A stretch of DNA of 20,569 bases from a virus, in the IMG/VR virus record IMGVR_UViG_3300022198_003008, positions 1 through 20,569 of that record; one strand, written 5' to 3'. Shown piece after piece: positions 1-7,446 of the stretch; position 1 is the stretch's first letter; each line of letters starts with the position of its first letter. Both the position numbers and the translations under genes were made by a program. Below the pieces are notes generated by a model. The model searched no databases, was not told the origin of the DNA, and worked only from the letters and a program-made list of their open reading frames with translations.

Positions 1-399
1 GAAACAGCAGGGTCTTTTGGAAATAATGAAGGTACAATTACAGTTACTTATACAGGTGGAGTTGATGTTGCTGCAACTATATCTCCAGGTAATGGTCAAA
101 CTTTAATGTGCTTATATACCATACCTGCAGGTTATACTGGTTATTTATTATCACTAGATGTATCATCTGGTAAAGACCAAGAAATGGATTTTAAATTTAT
201 ACAACGAGATAATAGTATTGCTAATGCAGCATTTCAAACAAAACAATTTTTAAATGTTAGAGGTGGACAGACAAATGTTATCTTTAATTCAATCAATGTA
301 ATACCTCAAAAGTCAGATATTTATGTTTCAGCAATAGCAAGTTCTACCTCTTCTTCTTCTGCTTCATTTGATTTATTATTAGTACAGGATGGATATTAA
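1..399 (+). CDS. Probable virion surface protein, C-terminal part (5' end outside window)
   Basis: The reading frame is open from base 1, so the start lies upstream; the first internal ATG at 106 is not a credible start because the coding character continues before it. The visible 132 residues are rich in Thr, Ser, Gly, Asn and Val with alternating hydrophobic positions, as in beta-sandwich decoration or fibre proteins. A PAGYTGY turn and a Ser/Thr-rich stretch (SSTSSSSAS) precede the C-terminal LLLVQDGY. I recognise the general type from marine podovirus structural blocks but not a named family. It is coupled to the next gene by a one-base TAATG overlap, so the two are probably co-translated and may be structural partners. 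Head decoration, tail or fibre roles are all possible. Confidence 0.75.
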   Translation, partial: ETAGSFGNNEGTITVTYTGGVDVAATISPGNGQTLMCLYTIPAGYTGYLLSLDVSSGKDQEMDFKFIQRDNSIANAAFQTKQFLNVRGGQTNVIFNSINVIPQKSDIYVSAIASSTSSSSASFDLLLVQDGY

Positions 400-740
400 T
401 GGCAAATATATATAAAAATGCATTTTTTGCAGGAACTACTACAAATGCTGTCACAGTATATACAGCACCGGCCAACGGACGAGGTATTGTACAAAATATA
501 CAAGTCACAAATGAAAGCGGTAGCAAAGTTATTAAAGCTAAAATAAACGATAGTTCTAATTCTAATACTTCTAATTTAATTGCTTATGCATCAATCACTG
601 GACCAACTATTTGTAATATAGCCAAAGGTCCTATTATATTAGAAGAAAATGATGCATTAACTTTAGAAACCAATGTAACTACAAATGTTAAAGCTGTGTG
701 CTCAATACTAGAAATATCTAGAGAAGATCAAAATGGCTAA
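399..740 (+). CDS. Small beta-rich probable virion protein
   Basis: A 113-aa product with no signal peptide and no membrane segment. It alternates hydrophobic and polar residues and is rich in Thr, Asn and Ile, which suggests a single beta-sandwich domain. The N-terminal half (AVTVYTAPANGRGIVQNIQV) looks like the start of small phage decoration or tail-attachment proteins, in which a first strand leads into a Gly turn. The start ATG uses the last A of the preceding stop codon, so translation is probably coupled. It overlaps the following basic small gene by 8 bases. A short GC-rich island (CACCGGCCAACGGAC, 466-480) lies in this gene. No enzyme motif is visible; the virion role is inferred from context and composition. 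Confidence 0.7.
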   Translation: MANIYKNAFFAGTTTNAVTVYTAPANGRGIVQNIQVTNESGSKVIKAKINDSSNSNTSNLIAYASITGPTICNIAKGPIILEENDALTLETNVTTNVKAVCSILEISREDQNG

Positions 741-861
741 ACAAAAATTTGTACATTACGTCCCAAGGCCAAAGCCTCCTAAACGTCCTAGAGTTCATAA
801 AAAAAGACTTAACAAAAATGAAAAAAGAAGTTATAAGAAGTACAACAGACAAGGAAGATAG
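733..861 (+). CDS. 42-aa highly basic small protein
   Basis: A short frame from ATG 733 to TAG 861 encodes 42 residues, 17 of them Lys or Arg and only one acidic, with a Pro-rich N-terminal part (YVPRPKPPKRPRVHKK) and a Lys/Arg/Tyr-rich C-terminal part. It overlaps the previous gene by 8 bases and is followed 2 bases later by the next gene, so it fits the polycistronic array. Such composition implies nucleic-acid binding; a DNA-condensing or capsid-interior role is plausible in this structural context, and interference with a host nucleic-acid process is another option. I recall similar tiny basic proteins in marine podoviruses but cannot name a family. No zinc motif or membrane segment is present. 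Confidence 0.7.
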   Translation: MAKQKFVHYVPRPKPPKRPRVHKKRLNKNEKRSYKKYNRQGR

Positions 862-863
862 TT

Positions 864-1061
864 ATGAGTGAATTAGTTAAAATACCTGCTGAAGCAAAAG
901 AAATTATTAAAAACAAAAGAACGGGAAGAATATATGCTAGCAAAGCTGATTTTGATAATGATGTTGCTGATCCCAATACTGACACTACTGTGGATGACTT
1001 TAGACAAGACCTTGAAATCAAAGTTACTAGAGTTTCAATGGGCGCGAAAACAAAAGAATAA
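864..1061 (+). CDS. 65-aa small phage protein, function unknown
   Basis: The start ATG at 864 is preceded by AAGGA at 851-855 with an 8-base spacer, a good ribosome binding site. The product begins with a mixed-charge helix (MSELVKIPAEAKEIIKNKRTG), has a GRIYASKADF segment and an acidic middle (DNDVADPNTDTTVDDF), and ends in a basic stretch with VTRVSMGAKTKE. There are no cysteines and no membrane segment. The size and position, between small virion genes and the glycosyltransferases, suggest a small structural or assembly factor, but nothing in the sequence fixes a function. An opposite-strand open frame over the same bases lacks comparable start signals. Confidence 0.7.
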   Translation: MSELVKIPAEAKEIIKNKRTGRIYASKADFDNDVADPNTDTTVDDFRQDLEIKVTRVSMGAKTKE

Positions 1062-1067
1062 AAAATA

Positions 1068-2009
1068 ATGCAACCAAGAGGTGCTACTGAAATACAGATG
1101 GAAATGCTGTATAAGCATGTTCCAAAAGAACTATTAGATCAAGTACAAATTTGTACTTCGATTCCTGGTAAAGTTCCACTTGATCCTAATAAAGTAAATA
1201 TACTTTGGCAAAAGAATTCTTGGGATCAACCAAATCTACAAGAGTTTTTTGGTAACAAGGCAAGACATAAAGAATATGATTGGTATGTATTTAATAGTCA
1301 TTGGAACTATGAAAAATTTAGATACTTTTTTGATATACCAACTGAGCGATCAGTAGTAATTAAGAATGGTACAAACAATTTTCCAAAAAGAAAGAAATAT
1401 AAAAAAGGTGAACCTATAAAAATTTTACACCACAATACTCCTTGGAGAGGTTTAAATGTTGTCTTAAGAGCTATGCAAGAAATTAAAAACCCTAATATTA
1501 CATTAGATGTATACAGTTCAACACAAGTTTATGGTGATGCTTTTAAAAAACAACAAGATGAACAATTCCAACCTTTATATGATCAAGCTAAAGAATTACC
1601 TAATGTAAACTATATTGGTTATAAACCTAATGAATATATTTTAAAACACATAACAGATTATGATTTATATGTTTATCCAAGTATTTTTGAAGAAACATCT
1701 TGTGTGTCTGCACTTGAAGCACTTGCTGCAGGAGTTCATGTTATAACTAATAATTTTGGTGCTTTATATGAGACTTGTGCAGAGTGGCCAGTGTACGTTA
1801 CTTACAACACTAATTACGAAGCTATGGCTAAAGATACAGCGGCAGCGATTGAAGTTGCAGCAAGTTATTTACATGAAGATTTTATTCAAGATCATTTAAA
1901 AGAACAACAAAAGTTTTATAAACGATTTTATAATTGGCAGAAGAAGGGAATGGAATGGGAGAGCTTTTTACGAGGAGCAATTAATGAGCGAAAGCAAAAC
2001 TTACGTTAA
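1068..2009 (+). CDS. GT-B fold glycosyltransferase (GT4-like)
   Basis: The 313-aa protein has the layout of a retaining GT-B glycosyltransferase, which transfers a sugar from a nucleotide sugar to an acceptor in the cytoplasm. Visible signatures are the N-terminal RGATE loop (residues 4-8, comparable to the GGTE loop of GT4 enzymes), PWRGLN (125-130) opening the C-terminal Rossmann domain, YIGYKPNEYI (182-191), and the nucleotide-sugar EX7E motif E209 to E217 followed by ALAAGVHVITNNFGALYE. The first ATG is preferred because the RGATE loop must be kept, although no clear ribosome site precedes it. It overlaps the next glycosyltransferase by 26 bases, so the pair is likely one unit. It is shorter than many family members (about 350-400 aa). 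Donor and acceptor cannot be told; virion or host-surface glycans are candidates. Confidence 0.85.
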   Translation: MQPRGATEIQMEMLYKHVPKELLDQVQICTSIPGKVPLDPNKVNILWQKNSWDQPNLQEFFGNKARHKEYDWYVFNSHWNYEKFRYFFDIPTERSVVIKNGTNNFPKRKKYKKGEPIKILHHNTPWRGLNVVLRAMQEIKNPNITLDVYSSTQVYGDAFKKQQDEQFQPLYDQAKELPNVNYIGYKPNEYILKHITDYDLYVYPSIFEETSCVSALEALAAGVHVITNNFGALYETCAEWPVYVTYNTNYEAMAKDTAAAIEVAASYLHEDFIQDHLKEQQKFYKRFYNWQKKGMEWESFLRGAINERKQNLR

Positions 2010-2871
2010 CGCAGATACTTATCAAACATTAAAAGAATTAAAAGTGGCGCCACAACCCTACGAGAAAAATATTACACCACTATGGAAACCGGACACCGGA
2101 AACAATAAAGTTAAAAAAGAATCTTATTCTATATTTGTGGCAACACCGGTTCATAGTGAGTGTTCTATTCATTACACACAAGCTTTACTTGAATTTCAAA
2201 AAATGGCTGTAGAAAAAAATGTAAATGTTACTTTTCAATTATTAAAATCATCTTTAGTTACACAAGGTAGAAATTTATGTGTAGCAGCTTTCTTAGATAG
2301 TAATTACACACACTTATTATTTATTGATTCAGATATTTACTTTCATGCAGAATCTATATTTGAAATGATCAAGAGAGATAAAGATGTTTTATCTATACCT
2401 TACCCACTAAAAACAATACGTTGGGGTAAAGCTATGGATAGAATCAATGAAGGTAAAATTAAAACAATTGAAGATTTAAAAAAATCATTCAATACCTACC
2501 CTATGAAAGTAGCTAACCATAATGACATTATAGTAGAACAAGGTGTTATGGAAGTAACTCACAGTCCAACTGGGTGCATGATGATTAAAAGAAGTGTTAT
2601 TGAAAAGATGATAAAAGAATATCCTGATAAATATATTAAACAAAAGACAGTTATAAATGGTGAGTATGTAGATAGGCCTAACCTATGGAATTTCTTTGAT
2701 TGCATACACGATCCAGTAAGTAAAACCTATATGGGGGAGGACTTTTCTTTCTGTAAATTATGGAAAGATATAGGGGGTAAATGTCATGCTTATATTGACC
2801 ATCCTATTGTGCATATTGGGGAACATTCTTATGAAGGACGATTTGCTGATGAGTTGATAATACCGAAGTAA
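1984..2871 (+). CDS. GT-A-like glycosyltransferase (family 2 / Anp1-like)
   Basis: The 295-aa product contains a nucleotide-sugar-binding core: SIFVATPVHSE (49-59) as the first Rossmann strand and loop, QGRNLCVAAFLDS (94-106), then THLLFIDSDIYF with a DSD metal-binding motif at D115-S116-D117. A later GEDFSFCKLW segment (GED at 251-253) and HIG (277-279) match the general-base and metal-histidine region of GT-A enzymes. The first 45 residues look like a poorly conserved tail, and the bases coding for it (2041-2100) are GC-rich against the rest of the gene, with a GTGGCGCCAC palindrome at 2044-2053. It overlaps the upstream GT-B gene by 26 bases. It probably adds a sugar to a protein or glycan together with its neighbour; substrate unknown. 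Confidence 0.8.
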   Translation: MSESKTYVNADTYQTLKELKVAPQPYEKNITPLWKPDTGNNKVKKESYSIFVATPVHSECSIHYTQALLEFQKMAVEKNVNVTFQLLKSSLVTQGRNLCVAAFLDSNYTHLLFIDSDIYFHAESIFEMIKRDKDVLSIPYPLKTIRWGKAMDRINEGKIKTIEDLKKSFNTYPMKVANHNDIIVEQGVMEVTHSPTGCMMIKRSVIEKMIKEYPDKYIKQKTVINGEYVDRPNLWNFFDCIHDPVSKTYMGEDFSFCKLWKDIGGKCHAYIDHPIVHIGEHSYEGRFADELIIPK

Positions 2872-2888
2872 AATGGTATTATTTCATA
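2854..2888 (+). promoter_or_regulatory. Sigma70-like promoter before the virion-core operon
   Basis: TTGATA (2854-2859) and TATTAT (2877-2882) each match the sigma70 consensus at 5 of 6 positions and are separated by exactly 17 bases, predicting transcription from about 2889. The promoter begins inside the 3' end of the glycosyltransferase gene and would drive the block that starts at 2921. An 8-bp inverted repeat (2857-2864 with 2875-2882) overlaps the -10 box, so the site could also act as a weak hairpin or operator. Confidence 0.55.
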
Positions 2889-2904
2889 TTTAAAGATCTT
2901 TAAA
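2889..2904. promoter_or_regulatory. 16-bp perfect palindrome at predicted transcription start (operator-like)
   Basis: TTTAAAGATCTTTAAA reads the same on both strands. It begins at the start site predicted from the upstream -35/-10 pair and ends directly before the GGAG ribosome site (2905-2908) of the gene at 2921. This placement suits a dimeric repressor site, or a small leader hairpin with a GATC loop. No regulator gene is visible in the window. Confidence 0.4.
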
Positions 2905-2920
2905 GGAGAATTGTTATTAT

Positions 2921-3904
2921 ATGAATCCACTAGCATTATTACCGTATGTACTAGGAGCATATGGAGGTTATCAAGGATATAGAGGAGCAAAAGAATCAGG
3001 AGCATCTGGATTAGGTAGATTACTTGGTGGAGCCATAGGTGCCTATGGTGGATATAATTTAGGACAGATTGGTGGATTTGCACAACAAGCAGGTTTTCAA
3101 GCTCCGTCTTTTTTAAGAAATGTGCCAGGAATGCAAACAATGCAAAGAACTATACCTGGAACTACTTCACCTTCTATGTCACCAGCAGAAATGGTTAAGA
3201 GAGGACTTACTGCACCATCTACAAAAGATGTTACTGAAAGAGGTATCTTAGATATTTTATTTAAGAAAAAAGGAACCGATGAATATGATCCACTTAAAAT
3301 TGCTGGACTAGCTGCTACAGTTCCTTATATGTTAGGTGCTTTTAATAATCAACCGACAGATATTTATATGCCTGGTTACAATATGAGTTATTTAGAATTA
3401 CAAAAACAAAGACCTAAATATAGTTATATAGATCCAGTTACAGGACAGGAAAAAGAATATGAACAAGTTTACGCACCAGAAGAACAAGGAAGAGGACAAC
3501 CAACAATGGGTCCTTATAGTTTAACAAAAACAAGATTAAAAACTGGTGGACTAGCAGAGATAAGAAAATTTAATGAAGGTGGTATAAATTATCTTCCATC
3601 AAAAGTTTCTCATGACGAAGATGATGCTAACAATTATGTTAGAGCACGAGGTTATGTAGAGGACGGATCTGGAAACGGAGATAAAGACGAGGATACAATG
3701 TTAGCTCAATTAGCAGACGGAGAGTTTGTAACAAGAGCAGATGGAGTATTAGGTGCTGGCATCATAGCTGGAGCAAATCCAAATAGCATGAAAGATATGC
3801 GAGAAAAGGGTGCCCAATACTTCTATGAACAACAAAAAAGATTTAAAAGAGTTTTTGATTTATTAGAGGAGAAAAATGGCAACAGCAAACAAAAAGCAAA
3901 TTAA
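2921..3904 (+). CDS. Gly-rich probable internal virion protein
   Basis: The 327-aa product starts with a Gly/Ala/Tyr-rich hydrophobic stretch (about residues 5-55, repeated GAYGGY elements) that could insert into or cross a membrane during DNA ejection. A KTGGLAEIRKFNEGG segment lies at about residues 206-220. An acidic region leads into DEDTMLAQLADGEFVTRADGVLGAG, a form of the short 'DGEFV' motif found in many phage virion or tail-associated proteins, and the C-terminus is basic and helical. GGAG at 2905-2908 lies 12 bases before the ATG, a long spacer that still gives the only start before the coding region. It overlaps the GNAT-like gene by 29 bases. A virion-core role is inferred from context; no catalytic motif is seen. 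Confidence 0.75.
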   Translation: MNPLALLPYVLGAYGGYQGYRGAKESGASGLGRLLGGAIGAYGGYNLGQIGGFAQQAGFQAPSFLRNVPGMQTMQRTIPGTTSPSMSPAEMVKRGLTAPSTKDVTERGILDILFKKKGTDEYDPLKIAGLAATVPYMLGAFNNQPTDIYMPGYNMSYLELQKQRPKYSYIDPVTGQEKEYEQVYAPEEQGRGQPTMGPYSLTKTRLKTGGLAEIRKFNEGGINYLPSKVSHDEDDANNYVRARGYVEDGSGNGDKDEDTMLAQLADGEFVTRADGVLGAGIIAGANPNSMKDMREKGAQYFYEQQKRFKRVFDLLEEKNGNSKQKAN

Positions 3905-4337
3905 ACCATTAGTAAGTATTTTACCAATCGAGCCAAAAGATATTGAAAGATTTTGGCCATTAGCAGAATTTATGGTTGCTGAAGCATTGGTATTCTCAGG
4001 TAAGTATGCTGATTCTTCTTGGATATTACAAGAACTAAAGAAAGACATGATGCAATGTTGGATTATGTTTGGTTCTGATGAATCAGAAGAAAACAAAGTT
4101 TTTGGTATTTGTGTTGGTCGTATTGGTGTTATGCCTAATTACAATCAATATGAAATAATTATTTGCACAGGCAAAAGAAGAGATTTGTGGGAAGATTCTT
4201 TAATACAAAATGTAACTGAATTTGCACAATTGAATAAATGTAAACGACTAAGTATCATGGCTAGACCTGGTTGGGAAAAAGTTTCCAAAAAATGGGGATG
4301 GAAAAAGAAACATGTACAACTAGAGAAATGGATATAA
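3876..4337 (+). CDS. GNAT-like (acyltransferase-fold) probable virion-associated protein
   Basis: The 153-aa protein has the length and order of a single GNAT domain: an N-terminal helix after LPIEPKDIERFWPLAEFM, central strands (KVFGICVGRIGV), and a C-terminal SIMARPGWEKVSKKWGWKKKHVQLEKWI, which resembles the GNAT ending 'GRpGWekv..kyGF'. The usual acetyl-CoA loop (Q/R-x-x-G-x-G/A) is not clearly present, so it may be non-catalytic. T7-like and cyanopodovirus gp13-type internal virion proteins are remembered as showing a similar GNAT-like fold. It starts within the end of the previous gene, with AGGAG just upstream, and ends one base before the next ATG. A structural or assembly role is more likely than free acetylation. 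Confidence 0.65.
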   Translation: MATANKKQIKPLVSILPIEPKDIERFWPLAEFMVAEALVFSGKYADSSWILQELKKDMMQCWIMFGSDESEENKVFGICVGRIGVMPNYNQYEIIICTGKRRDLWEDSLIQNVTEFAQLNKCKRLSIMARPGWEKVSKKWGWKKKHVQLEKWI

Positions 4338-4338
4338 T

Positions 4339-5187
4339 ATGAGTTTTATATTTGGAAGATCATCGCAACCTTCAACACCTACTACGCAAACATCGTTTGT
4401 TAGAGAAGCACCAGGTATTGAGGAACGTAAAATAGAATTGATGGATATTGCGCGTCAGGTAGCGCAACAACCAATTAACTTACCTGCAATTCAAGTATCA
4501 CCTTTATCTGGTTTAGAACAACAAGGAATCACTGCAGCAGGAACTACAGGTGTTGGAGCAGGAACTGTACAACAAGGTATTGGACAAGTTTTAGGGGCAG
4601 CAGCTCCTATTGGCTCTGCTCAAATTTCACAATATTTAAATCCGTATCAACAATATGTAACTGGTGAAATTGCTAGACAAGGTCAAATGATGCAAAATCA
4701 ATTAGCTGGTCAAGCAGTAGGCATGGGTGCATTTGGTGGTGGTAGAGAAGGTGTTCAACAAGCTGAATTACAGAAAAGAACTTTAGAGGCTATGGGTCAA
4801 GCTCAGGCTCAGGGTTTTGGTACTGCATTAGGTGCAGCACAAAGACAGCAACAGGTTGGTTTAGCTGCTGGTCAACAATTAGGTCAAATGGGTCTTGGTC
4901 AACAGCAAATGGCTCAATCTGATATTAATCAATTAATGGCTGCTGGTGGATTACAAAGACAATTAGCACAACAAGCACTTGATGCTCAAAGACAAACAAC
5001 TTTACAACAACAATACGAACCTTATCAAAGAGCAGAGTTCTTGGCTAACTTGTATGCAGCAGGACCTAAAACTCAATCAGGTATAACAATGGGAACTGCT
5101 CCAAGCACAAGCCCAATGGCACAAGCATTAGGAACAGGTATAGGAGCCTTCGCAGCATATCAAGGTGCACAACAACCAACAGCATAG
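4339..5187 (+). CDS. Gln-rich probable virion-core protein
   Basis: I count 53 Gln among 282 residues, no Cys, and many Ala and Gly. The middle (about residues 95-235) is a near-continuous run of amphipathic helix with AGQQLGQMGLGQQQMAQ-like repeats, and there is a Gly-rich break MGAFGGGREG (about 127-136). The C-terminus is a low-complexity GTGIGAFAAYQGAQQ segment. It strongly resembles a conserved structural protein type of marine podoviruses, in the position of a core or ejection protein. The start ATG lies one base after the previous stop codon, so coupling is likely. There is no enzymatic motif. Long helical bundles of this sort can form the internal core or a periplasmic conduit; this is inference from composition and gene order. 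Confidence 0.75.
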   Translation: MSFIFGRSSQPSTPTTQTSFVREAPGIEERKIELMDIARQVAQQPINLPAIQVSPLSGLEQQGITAAGTTGVGAGTVQQGIGQVLGAAAPIGSAQISQYLNPYQQYVTGEIARQGQMMQNQLAGQAVGMGAFGGGREGVQQAELQKRTLEAMGQAQAQGFGTALGAAQRQQQVGLAAGQQLGQMGLGQQQMAQSDINQLMAAGGLQRQLAQQALDAQRQTTLQQQYEPYQRAEFLANLYAAGPKTQSGITMGTAPSTSPMAQALGTGIGAFAAYQGAQQPTA

Positions 5188-5196
5188 GATAATAAA

Positions 5197-7446
5197 ATGA
5201 ATAAAGTTTTACACCGACCTATGTTTAGAAAAGAGGCACTTAAGAAAGGTGCAATTAAACCTATCCATGCTCAAGTAGGTATTATGGTAGGTGCTCCTTA
5301 CGGATCTCCTACACCAAGAGTAATTCCAGGAGAAACACCTTACACACCAAGAATACAAGGTCCAAATAGACCTGCTGGTCCTCCAAAACCAACTATGATG
5401 CAAAATTTTATGAGAAATCCTGCAGTAAGATTTGGAGGAAGAATGATTAGTTTGCCTGCATATCTTGGTTACGAAGGAACTGGTGTATTAACAAACGCTA
5501 TGGGAATGCAAGACTCACCATACAAAACAGGATTACAATTAGCTGGAGCATATGGAGCAACTAGACTACCAGGTGCAGCAGCTGTAGCAGGTTTAGGAAT
5601 AGGTCCTCAACTTGGAATAGCTGCGTTGGGTGCAGGTGGTTATTATGCTTACCAAAAGGCACAAGAACAAAAAGCAAGAATAGCGGCAATGACTCCTAAG
5701 GAAAGAGAAGAATTTTTTGCACAACAAAGAGGACAAGCTTTAGCAGGTGAGGCAGCACTACCTACTGATGAAGAATTATTTGGTAAATTTGTACCAAAGG
5801 CTCCAGATGCATTTAAACCAAAAACAGATGCAAGAGTATCTACAAGACCAGGTTTTGATAAAGGGAAATTAAAAGCAGAAGGTGATGAGTTATTAGATGA
5901 TAAATATGCTTCAGTAGAAGGAGATGCAAATTTAAATTCTATACAAGCAGATGCATTAGGTAACATCGCACCAGTGCCACCGGAAGGACAACCTCCACAA
6001 TTAGGTGGAACATCAACTGTTGCACAAGCTGAAGCAACAACAAAAGGTCAGACTCCAAAACTTACAACTGCAGAAAAGAAAGCTTTAGAAGCAGAAGATA
6101 AAAAAATTACTGAAAATGTTATAAACACGGGCGGTGTTTCAGGAGATCCATCTTTTGATCAAACAATCAAACTTGCTAAAAGATATTATGATGAAGTTTA
6201 TAGTAACAGAGGATCACAAGCTAATTTAATTTTCTTAGCAAACCTAGCGTCTGGATTATTAACAGGCACTACTAGAAAAGCTGGTATAGGTGGTGCAATG
6301 GAAGTTTTAGGACAAGCAATTGGTCCAGCAGTTAATAATTATGTAACTGTAAAATTAAAAGAAGGTGAATTAAGACAGAATGCTAGAGAAGCTTCTTTAA
6401 ATGCTGCATTAGATCATATGAAATTTGTTAATGATAATGCAAAAGTAGAAAGACCAGACCAAACTGGTGGTATTGTTCAAATTAGAGGCGCTGATGGAAG
6501 ATTAAGAAATTATAAAGCATATCAAATGAAGGACGGTACTATAACAATGGCTGCAGGAGTTGGTGCAGACGGTAGAGAAATATTTACGACTATTCCCCAA
6601 GGAGAGGCAATAATTGATTCCGATGGTAATACAATTGGTAATTTTGAAAACTTCTTAAAACAAGATTCAATTGATAAAAGATTATTTGATATTCAAGACA
6701 CATTGGGTAACAGATACAATGCATATTCAGTTACAAGAGATGTATTACAAACATTAGGTCAAATGGATGAAGCTGGTGAACAAGTAAAAGCCGGAGCTGG
6801 GTTAAGTATCGACCAATTTACAAGAAGAATGAGTGGAGTTGCTAAAGAAATTTTAGGATTTGATGTAACAGGCATGTCAAAAGATGAATTAGATGCAAGA
6901 GTTAAAGCATTACAACAAGATGAATATGATGCCATCGATAGAGATCCAGATTTAACAGATAATCAAAAGAAAGCTCAGAAAAAATTATTAAATAGTGAGT
7001 CATTAATTGATGCAGCTAAAAAAAGAATTTTAAGAAACAGTGGCTCAAAAGGATGGTTCTCAGGTTTATCTGGAGCAGACCAAGAAAAATTAGCGGTACA
7101 AGAAGTAACCTTGGTTTATGCACTAGCAAATACATTTAAAGATCAAGACCGTTTAACACAAAGAGACATCGATGCTGCACAGAAAATTGTAAACATCTTC
7201 TCATTAACAAGATCTTCTAAAGACGTTAGAGATTCTATCGAGGCAATTTCAAAACAACTAGAATCAGATATTAGACGACAAGAAGGTCTATATACTCAAG
7301 CAGGTGGTTTAGAAACTACTTTAAGAGATTTAAGAAAACTAAAAGAAGCTCAGGTATTTGAATCAACAGGAGGAGTTGCACAAGAACTTATGGGTGATTT
7401 AGGTATTGAGGAAATTGAACAAGGATTAGCAGGTGTAGAACTATAA
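5197..7446 (+). CDS. Internal virion protein, 749 aa
   Basis: AGGA at 5186-5189, 7 bases before the ATG, supports this start. The N-terminal region is Pro/Gly-rich and basic. Residues about 113-152 form a Gly/Ala-rich hydrophobic segment (GATRLPGAAAVAGLGIGPQLG) ending in charged helix. A second hydrophobic helix lies at about 342-382 (NLIFLANLASGLLTG). The region between them (about 210-320) is acidic and low in complexity. The last third is charged helix. No transglycosylase or peptidase motif is recognisable. Size, hydrophobic segments and position before the 1052-aa protein fit a podovirus inner-core protein that is ejected into the cell envelope. It ends with a one-base TAATG coupling to the next gene. 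Confidence 0.75.
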   Translation: MNKVLHRPMFRKEALKKGAIKPIHAQVGIMVGAPYGSPTPRVIPGETPYTPRIQGPNRPAGPPKPTMMQNFMRNPAVRFGGRMISLPAYLGYEGTGVLTNAMGMQDSPYKTGLQLAGAYGATRLPGAAAVAGLGIGPQLGIAALGAGGYYAYQKAQEQKARIAAMTPKEREEFFAQQRGQALAGEAALPTDEELFGKFVPKAPDAFKPKTDARVSTRPGFDKGKLKAEGDELLDDKYASVEGDANLNSIQADALGNIAPVPPEGQPPQLGGTSTVAQAEATTKGQTPKLTTAEKKALEAEDKKITENVINTGGVSGDPSFDQTIKLAKRYYDEVYSNRGSQANLIFLANLASGLLTGTTRKAGIGGAMEVLGQAIGPAVNNYVTVKLKEGELRQNAREASLNAALDHMKFVNDNAKVERPDQTGGIVQIRGADGRLRNYKAYQMKDGTITMAAGVGADGREIFTTIPQGEAIIDSDGNTIGNFENFLKQDSIDKRLFDIQDTLGNRYNAYSVTRDVLQTLGQMDEAGEQVKAGAGLSIDQFTRRMSGVAKEILGFDVTGMSKDELDARVKALQQDEYDAIDRDPDLTDNQKKAQKKLLNSESLIDAAKKRILRNSGSKGWFSGLSGADQEKLAVQEVTLVYALANTFKDQDRLTQRDIDAAQKIVNIFSLTRSSKDVRDSIEAISKQLESDIRRQEGLYTQAGGLETTLRDLRKLKEAQVFESTGGVAQELMGDLGIEEIEQGLAGVEL

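Noticed and set aside
106-399. Treating ATG 106 as the start of a 97-aa gene
   Set aside because: The same frame is open and of similar composition back to base 1, and no ribosome site precedes ATG 106, so it is an internal Met of a truncated gene.
2857-2882. Inverted repeat ATAATACC/GGTATTAT read as a transcription terminator for the glycosyltransferases
   Set aside because: The stem is AT-rich with a 10-base loop and is followed by TTTCATATTT, not a clean T-run. The same bases form a better -35/-10 promoter pair, so I kept the promoter reading.
2829-3140. A 103-aa open frame on the minus strand
   Set aside because: It is low-complexity (His, Leu, Ile-rich), lies opposite a well-supported gene and would cross the promoter region; it is a shadow of the Gly-rich plus-strand gene.
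5649-5966. A 105-aa Ser/Ala-rich open frame on the minus strand
   Set aside because: It is antisense to a continuous virion gene with normal coding character; no start signal is apparent.
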